64,000 nucleotides of DNA from Atrina japonica (taxonomy: Eukaryota; Mollusca; Bivalvia; Pterioida; Pinnidae). The DNA lies in contig BROG01000137.1 of assembly GCA_030159075.1 (NCBI GenBank), forward strand, positions 1,134,501-1,198,500, given 5' to 3'. The first letter of the stretch is position 1, and every line of letters starts with the position of its first letter. The notes below the pieces were generated by a model. That model saw only the letters and a list, made by a program, of their open reading frames with translations. It did not search any database and was not told the origin of the DNA. This document shows positions 61,101-64,000 of the stretch, one piece after another. Position numbers and translations under genes: made by a program.

Positions 61101-61266
61101 CAACGGGATGTGACCAGGTGTCAGGGAAGTCAACATTCTATGTTAGCAATATACACTCTCTTGATTTCAATGAAAAGGCCAAGTTCGGTGAAAAGGTCAT
61201 CTGTCAGTTTTAGATCTTACCTGAGTCATCACCAGTAATGGAGGTGTCCGTTGTATTGGAAGACAT
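39672..61266 (-). CDS. Three-exon gene, 233-aa single-pass membrane protein of unknown family
   Basis: Coding exons on the minus strand: 61,266-61,221, 52,981-52,854, 40,199-39,672 (46+128+528 = 702 nt). Phases 1 and 0 agree at both joins. The N-terminus MSSNTTDTSITGDDSG is short and acidic with one N-glycosylation sequon (N4). Residues 17-42 form one membrane segment (GGWAIWLIIFLTTSAFFYS then IVMCVC), followed by the basic YHEYKKYRFRKPK. The remaining 175 residues are predicted-disordered by eye: Pro-rich with a duplicated NYPKQ/NYPRQ motif, then Ser/Thr/Asn/Glu-rich, a PSPKKKK patch and a conserved-looking end FVDKPLPSIQDGSM. No cleavable signal peptide; the positive-inside rule suggests N-out, C-in (type III). 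This resembles small adaptor-like membrane proteins in layout, but I recognise no family. An ETS-like motif lies about 250 bp upstream. Confidence 0.65.
40258..40517 (-). mobile_element. pogo-like MITEs, adjacent 'CAGTGGAATCTC' and 'CAGTGAAAC' ends
   Basis: CAGTGGAATCTCGCCTAAAA at 40,258 and, from about 40,330, CAGTGAAACGTGTATATAAA to GTCACTACATGTAAATC and TTTACTGTA near 40,515. The latter is a minus-strand copy of the family at 10,165 (TTTATACACAGGTGGTCAC). Confidence 0.6.
40520..41095 (-). repeat. Interspersed 'ACCTTGACCTTTGA' element, copy 1
   Basis: CAAGAGGTCAAATG start, TTAGTCCACTGATTC, CCTGTGACCTTGACCTTTGA, CTAGCCCCTTTTCATTC, GATGATCGCAATAGGTCA and CAGGTGACCTAAT end. The same order is present at 58,435-59,365. 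Orientation is arbitrary. No coding potential. Confidence 0.7.
41190..41462 (-). mobile_element. hAT-like MITE
   Basis: Left GAGGTCAACAATAATGAAA, right CCTTAATGTTGAACCCTG. The interior has ACTTGTCCTTTTGGACAAGT palindromes. It matches the element nested at 60,599-60,776 in inverse. Confidence 0.65.
42655..42830 (+). repeat. AT-rich interspersed element, copy 2
   Basis: TATTGTTTATTTGAACAAAT and ATATTTCAAGAACATGAGG match 14,930-14,995; the flanks match poorly. Confidence 0.5.
42835..43135. repeat. Internally duplicated repeat with GGACGGACGAC tail
   Basis: Two copies of CTAGACCTCRWGGARAAYCT then TTTCAKAAAGATCCCTT and GAAATAGCGATAACA, followed by AGGACGGACGACGAAC and GGGCTAAA. This is a common repeat style in mollusc genomes (recollection). 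Confidence 0.55.
43524..43703 (-). repeat. SINE family A, near-complete
   Basis: Starts GGTGGCCTCTAAATTACAATG with a body deletion and runs to a head remnant CATAGGGCCAATCAGGCCCC. The 106-codon minus frame across it is spurious. Confidence 0.75.
43712..43800. mobile_element. Palindromic MITE, TTAACTCAT family
   Basis: TAACTCACTCACCCCTAGAG to GGAGATGATGAGTTAAC, with TGGACTGGTCTAAGTCATTG inside. Uninterrupted reference for the copy at 60,552. Confidence 0.75.
43837..44721 (+). mobile_element. About 0.9-kb interspersed element, copy 2
   Basis: Starts AAGGGCGCCCCTGGATATT and ends GCGCCTGGTGCCCTTTTT. See copy 1 at 5,110; this one has cleaner terminal GGGCGCC-type ends and lacks the duplicated GGCGCCCTGTACT segment. 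Confidence 0.7.
45237..46300 (+). repeat. Left copy of a ~1-kb direct duplication, with corrupted exon 2 copy
   Basis: It aligns from ATCACACCAAGATATACAG to the exon 2 acceptor region with 51,973-52,985, but it is about 50 bp longer because of many single-base insertions and contains scattered substitutions. The exon 2 equivalent (46,160-46,300) still shows CAGTCGTCGTGAGG and ATGATCA but is frameshifted, and the acceptor is lost. The error pattern resembles uncorrected long-read sequence. Confidence 0.85.
46301..51972. repeat. 5.7-kb purine-rich (G/A) low-complexity tract
   Basis: 46,301-46,660 is G/T-rich. From about 46,660 to 51,965 the plus strand is almost entirely G and A (GAGAAGAAAAG-like) with sparse C and T and no regular period I can detect. 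It lies between the two copies of the 1-kb duplication. No gene: the minus strand is polypyrimidine, which cannot form stop codons, hence frames of hundreds of Ser/Phe/Leu codons. Confidence 0.9.
51973..52985 (+). repeat. Right copy of the ~1-kb direct duplication, with intact exon 2
   Basis: Contains a CAGTAAAACCTG MITE (51,986-52,170), a CAGTAGAATCTCG MITE (52,580-52,775) and the intact exon 2 of the minus-strand gene. It begins abruptly at the end of the purine tract. Confidence 0.85.
52854..52981 (-). CDS. Exon 2, transmembrane exon (residues 16-58)
   Basis: Acceptor GTTTCTTTTTTTTCAG, donor TTTAAT/GTAAAT. It encodes IGGWAIWLIIFLTTSAFFYS and IVMCVCYHEYKKYRFRKP. The donor is weak, so another downstream donor is possible, but phase 0 here matches exon 3. 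A damaged copy of this exon lies at about 46,160-46,300. Confidence 0.72.
53112..53645. other. Intron 1 of the minus-strand gene, no features
   Basis: AT-rich sequence without repeats or frames I can support. Confidence 0.5.
53751..53960. mobile_element. MITE with CCAGTTTCA termini
   Basis: GCCAGTTTCAGTAAAGGTCG at the left and ACGACCTTTTGTGAAACTG at the right are inverted; about 210 bp. The 76-codon plus frame overlapping it is not a gene. Confidence 0.75.
54066..54205 (+). repeat. SINE family E tail fragment
   Basis: TACTCCGGTTTCCTGCC, AATATAAGAGCCAACTAGAG, ACATCTATAAAAGTTGAT and a TGTAAATCG(T)TG end match the tail of the element at 8,699. Confidence 0.55.
54690..56220. repeat. 61-bp minisatellite, about 25 copies
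   Basis: The unit reads CACATGGTATTCCTTATCTC, TAGGCCTGGTCCCAAACCTC, TCTCCACATGGTTAAC plus CAAGT or ACAAT. Two linker variants (AACCAAGT and AACACAAT) are interspersed. It lies in intron 1 of the minus-strand gene. The last four copies are degraded. Confidence 0.95.
56268..56530 (-). repeat. SINE family D, near-complete
   Basis: Tail (GTTTGTTTATTGTTGTC) at the left; on the minus strand the head has GTGAGTTTGAGTCCAGC as a B-box-like segment and CAGTCAGTAGCACGCTC upstream. Same family as bases 1-62. Confidence 0.7.
56588..56775 (+). mobile_element. pogo-like MITE, 'GAATCTCATTATGTC' family
   Basis: AGAGGAATCTCATTATGTCG at the left, TAGATAGTGAGACTCAACTG at the right, with AATTCCGGATATCTC inside. 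Confidence 0.55.
56944..57943. mobile_element. 1,000-bp TIR element with TA target duplication
   Basis: Left CAGTGCAACTTCCAAAACCG, right TTTTTGGAAGTTGCACTG, flanked by TA on both sides. It splits a copy of the 28.6-kb element: AAATTCTTAAATTCCTACATA before and ATTTTGTAAAATTGCTTGAG after, whereas 28,775-28,815 is continuous. TA duplication and CAGTG ends fit Tc1/mariner-pogo. Internal frames are short, so it is non-autonomous. The interior repeats GTCCGG and ACCGATC-type words near both ends. Confidence 0.85.
58221..58380 (+). mobile_element. pogo-like MITE, 'CAGTAAAACCTG' family
   Basis: ACAGTAAAACCTGCTGTAGC, CACCTGTGTATAAAGACC, TCTATATAAAGACCACC and CAAGTTTCACTGTA. Confidence 0.7.
58435..59365 (+). 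repeat. Interspersed 'ACCTTGACCTTTGA' element, copy 2, interrupted by a SINE
   Basis: Same block order as 40,520-41,095, in the same sense: TTAGTCCACTGGTTC, CCTGTGACCTTGACCTTTGA, CTAGCCCCTTTTCATTC and GACGATCGCAATAGGTCA. About 58,735-59,045 is extra sequence that includes a full SINE. Confidence 0.7.
58797..59042 (+). repeat. SINE family A, full length, best tRNA-like head
   Basis: CGCCTCCATGGCCGAGTGG then TTAGAGCATTGC and B box GGTTCGAATCCCGC form a nearly complete Leu/Ser-like tRNA head. Body and GCATGGCGTAAAACA follow, and an (ATCAA)n tail closes the copy. It is probably the youngest copy here. Confidence 0.85.
59465..59698. mobile_element. MITE, 'GTATACCTGGAAATTTTCACCC' family, copy 3
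   Basis: CTGTTTACCTGAATATTTTC, TTATTTTCGCCCTTTTTCG, GACAGAAAACGTAGTC and the end AAAATAACCAAGTATACA. Confidence 0.65.
60010..60190 (+). mobile_element. pogo-like MITE, 'CAGTAAAACCTG' family
   Basis: ACAGTAAAACCTGTATTAGC, CACCTGTGTATAAAGATC, TCTATATAAAGACCACC and TAAGTTTCACAGTA. Confidence 0.7.
60552..60842. mobile_element. TTAACTCAT MITE interrupted by a hAT-like MITE
   Basis: The outer element runs TTACTCATTCACCCCTAAAG ... TGGCCTAAGTC and resumes AGTCATTGATTTTAC ... GGGGTCAATGAGTTAAC. The insert (about 60,599-60,776) has ends CAGGGTTCAACATTAAGG and ATTACTGTTGACCCCTG and the palindrome CTTGTCCTGCAGGACAAG. Confidence 0.75.
61037..61128. repeat. 33-bp repeat, three copies
   Basis: CGGGATGTGACCAGGTGTCA then GGAAGAAGTCAA, three units with small changes, 90 bp downstream (in gene sense) of the minus-strand gene's first coding exon, in intron 1. 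Confidence 0.85.
61221..61266 (-). CDS. Exon 1, first coding exon (residues 1-15 plus split G16)
   Basis: ATG at 61,266-61,264 opens MSSNTTDTSITGDDS; donor TCAG/GTAAGAT, phase 1. Joining to exon 2 restores Gly in frame. The short exon rests on the phase match, a good donor and the composition. Confidence 0.6.
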
Positions 61267-61515
61267 TGGGTTTTATTTATATCACCTTTCGTACTTTCAT
61301 TACATCATGGGCTCAGCAGAAAGATCTACAAAAGCAACAGAAACAGGACTGAAACATGCATTGTACTGTATCTAAATGGAAATGAAACTGTGTTCAAGAT
61401 AAGTAAAACTATACACATGTATTCTGTCATATTGTTGTCTTACACAAACAAATAAACAAAGCAAATTATTACTATCATACTGATATTGCTGTGATGAGTC
61501 GGCTGTGGTTACAAG

Positions 61516-61525
61516 TTCCGGAAGT
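61516..61525. promoter_or_regulatory. ETS-like motif upstream of the minus-strand gene
   Basis: TTCCGGAAGT, a palindromic ETS-type core, lies 250 bp upstream of the start codon. Such motifs are common in promoters of housekeeping genes; a single match is weak evidence. Confidence 0.2.
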
Positions 61526-61762
61526 TAAGTACATGCATATTGAACTAATGAAATTTTTAGTGGAGGATATATATTTTTTAAAATACTATATATAAATACT
61601 ATATATATATATATGGCTTTAAAAATATAAAGAGGCCAAACTCAGTTATTAATGGAGTAGCTGTATTATATGGCTATGTAATGTGATAGCCTTGTACCCC
61701 AAAAATGAATAAAAATGGTGAACGAATAAAGCCCCTACATAACATGTATTTTGTTATATTGT

Positions 61763-62080
61763 TGTTTTATGCTACACACAAATTTTTTTTAGTTGTATGG
61801 TGGTGACCAGCTTCTACTGGTGGAGGAGAGAACCCACTTACAATGTACCATGGGAAGAGACCACCAGCCTTCTGCAAGTACACTGGCAAACTTTCTCACA
61901 GAATCAGTTTAGATTCCTGCAGGGCTCGAAGCTGCACTGACAAGAGGTGAGAGACTTCATGGTTTTAACTCTTTCACCCTAAGTATCTAAATGGTATGCT
62001 CTTTTCTATTGTTTAGACCAGTCTATTATGGTTTGTAGGGTAGAGAGGATTAAAGCATGATGTTCTAACCACTCGGCCAT
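61763..62080 (-). repeat. SINE family A interrupted by a small MITE
   Basis: The SINE body (GTATGGTGGTGACCAGC, GGTGGAGGAGAGAACCC) runs to ACTTCATGGTTTT, then about 85 bp (61,968-62,052: AACTCTTTCACCCTAAG to GGGTAGAGAGGATT) related to the TTAACTCAT MITE, then the head resumes as AAGCATGATGTTCTAACCA and CTCGGCCAT. Confidence 0.75.
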
Positions 62081-62463
62081 ATTTGTCAACTGTTTTTATA
62101 TGGAAGCCACCTGTGCTACTAAAAATTAAAATCTGGTAGCTAGAAAATCATTTGCCCAACTTTTCTTGAGGATGGTGAAATTTGTCTGAATATACTTGAG
62201 GGGTTAAGGAGCATTCCTCCCCCCCCCCAAGAAAATTTTGTACTTATAAACCCAAATCCTGCATTTTAGAGATCTTTTGAAAGAAATAAAATGGTTCAAA
62301 AACAGAGATTTTTCCACTAATATTATAAGTTTTGATAATTTATGTTTTCTTGATTCCAAAAAACCACCACATTTTTTCAAATTTTGAAGAGAGGAAGAAT
62401 AAAAAAATTGTGCAACAACACCACTAGCCCCTATGGAAATTAGTTGATTACCTTGTAAATTTT

Positions 62464-62575
62464 CGTAAGCGTAATGGACATTCCGAAAACTTGGTGCACT
62501 TATTGAAAAGTAGAGTATAGAAGTACACCAAGTTTTCTGAATGTCTATTATTTATGCTTAGTAATACGGCAATTC
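62464..62575. mobile_element. About 110-bp MITE
   Basis: CGTAAGCGTAATGGACATTC and CGAAAACTTGGTGCACTT at the left are inverted as AAGTACACCAAGTTTTCTG and AATGTCTATTATTTATGCTT at the right. Confidence 0.8.
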
Positions 62576-62579
62576 ATGA

Positions 62580-63570
62580 TAATTCGACTCACTCTTTGTA
62601 AAAAACGTATTCAAACATTTACGAGACTTTTCTGGTGATTTTTTTGCCAGAAATGCTTATGTTCCATGTACAATGTATTTGACTTCACAATTTAACTGTG
62701 ACATCATTTTACAAGAGAAGTGTTACCCTTGTGAGCCCGGAAAGACTCCGGATGAATGTTGTTTTTTTTTCGCACTTGTAAAACTAGAAGCTGCCCTCAC
62801 TTTCACGGCAATGCCTTGTTTCACAAGAGTACATCGAATGGTACATAATACGCCCACAATGAAAAGCGATGCACAGTTTAATTGAAGGAAGCAATTAACA
62901 CTAAACATGTAAGCATGCACTATTGGGGTACGAAAAAGCAATATTAGTTGCAATGAGATTAGAATGTGATTATAACGTTGTATAATATACAGGTATAAGA
63001 GCGTACAGAGATGCATAATAAAATGTGCCTGCATTTGAAAACCCACAAAGCGCATAAAGTTATGTATTATGATTTCTAAAAATAGTAACATTGTCCTACA
63101 TTCACAAACAATGAAGTGGAAATGTTGATCTGTCTCGAGAACATGTTGCAAGGAACAATTGTATGAAGTTTTATTAAGATTCATTTTTCAGAAGGCGTTG
63201 ACAAGGGAAGATACATAATATTTCTTGAAAAAGTAATGGTGACCTATTCACAAACCACGACTTGAAATTTGATTTGTCTCAAGAACTACTTGCAAGGAAC
63301 AACTGTATAAAGTTTCAATAGATAATTTTCTTCATTTGGTCTATGTTTTGTGGCTCAACAATGAATTTGAACTAAAATATTTGTCAAGTGCTTTCTTACA
63401 AGATTATAACTATACCAAACATAAAGTGCTATAATCCAAGATAGCTTAACCATACTTGTCAACCTCTTAAAGTGAAAATGCTGGTCATGACCTGCACTGA
63501 GCAGAACAAGAATTTCACATAACTATATGTCTCGCTGGTCCCGGTTTTGACATCAAATGTAGCAGAGTAT
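62580..63570. other. Intergenic DNA, two overlapping unsupported frames
   Basis: A 70-codon plus frame (62,673; YPCEPGKTPDECC) and a 153-codon minus frame (63,184-62,723) overlap on opposite strands. At most one can be real, and neither has recognisable motifs or splice partners. GGTCATGACCTGCAC and a small repeated ACTTGCAAGGAACAACTGTA-type segment (63,149 and 63,288) are also present. Confidence 0.4.
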
Positions 63571-63574
63571 AGTA

Positions 63575-64000
63575 AATATATAATTCTGGGGCTGGGACAG
63601 GACCCCCACATACCCTATTGAATCTGTTTTCCCATAACAATCAGTAATATAAATGGTTTAAGGATGGGGCTGTGAATGGTTTTTAAGTTATAAGTAAAAA
63701 TGTATATTTTGAGGTGGGGCAGGACCCCCCATATACATCAATGAATGTGTTTTATTATAATAATTAATAATATATAAGGTTTAAGGGTGGGGCTATTAAA
63801 GGTTTTTAAGTTAGAAGCAAAAATATAAATTTCAGGGGGTGGGGCAGGACCACCATATGCCCCACTAAATGTGTCTCCCCATAACAATCAATACCGTAAT
63901 ATATATGATTTTTGGGTGGGGCTGTGAACAGTTTTTAAGTTATAAGCAAAAAAATTCATTTTAGGGGGTGGGGCACGACCCTCATATGCACCACTAAATG
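63575..64000. repeat. About 127-bp tandem repeat running off the window end
   Basis: Units with GGTGGGGCAGGACCCCC, CCATAACAATCA, GGTGGGGCTGTGAA and GGTTTTTAAGTTATAAG begin near 63,590, 63,714, 63,841 and 63,970. The array is cut by the window edge. Confidence 0.9.

Noticed and set aside
62673..63184. 70-codon plus frame and 153-codon minus frame
   Set aside because: They overlap antisense to each other, show no motifs or splice partners and lie in repeat-rich DNA; kept only as an unsupported stretch.

Overview
This is a eukaryotic, AT-rich, intron-rich and repeat-dense genomic window. Most of it is non-coding: tRNA-derived SINEs, short terminal-inverted-repeat (TIR) elements and large minisatellites. 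The repeat style resembles bivalve mollusc genomes: many copies of a SINE with a tRNA-like head and a GGTGGCAGCCAG body (minus-strand form), hAT-like and pogo-like MITEs, and an interspersed element containing ACCTTGACCTTTGACC. I infer a bivalve from memory of such repeats, not from a search. Nothing looks bacterial or viral.

Layout. 1-3.6 kb: SINE fragments, a CA/TA microsatellite and an array of GATATC/TTCGAA palindromes. 3.6-19.4 kb (+): a seven-exon gene for a membrane-anchored protein of 327 aa. Its exons have matching splice phases and end in WGISEWDYRNKED. It resembles the invertebrate proteins annotated as putative phosphoenolpyruvate synthase N-terminal-like or DUF7064/7065-like (recollection). 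A conserved middle segment seems to be missing between exons 4 and 5, where the intron is filled by a 46-bp minisatellite. 21.1-23.6 kb: two large minisatellites with higher-order structure. 26.9-27.2 kb (+): one orphan terminal exon. 31.3-34.4 kb (+): a possible two-exon micropeptide gene (51 aa). 39.7-61.3 kb (-): a three-exon gene for a 233-aa single-pass membrane protein with a long disordered tail.

The second gene's intron 2 contains about 5.7 kb of almost purely G/A sequence, flanked by two roughly 1-kb copies of the same sequence. The left copy includes a damaged duplicate of exon 2. This looks like an assembly or raw-read artefact, although a real polypurine satellite is possible. The very long minus-strand open frames there exist only because a polypyrimidine strand cannot contain stop codons.

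The genes show no evident functional link. The most informative structure is the repeat layer: nested insertions with recoverable empty sites, a MITE whose end has been amplified into a minisatellite, and several unrelated minisatellites. Exon joins were made by hand from GT/AG and phase consistency. They need transcript support.
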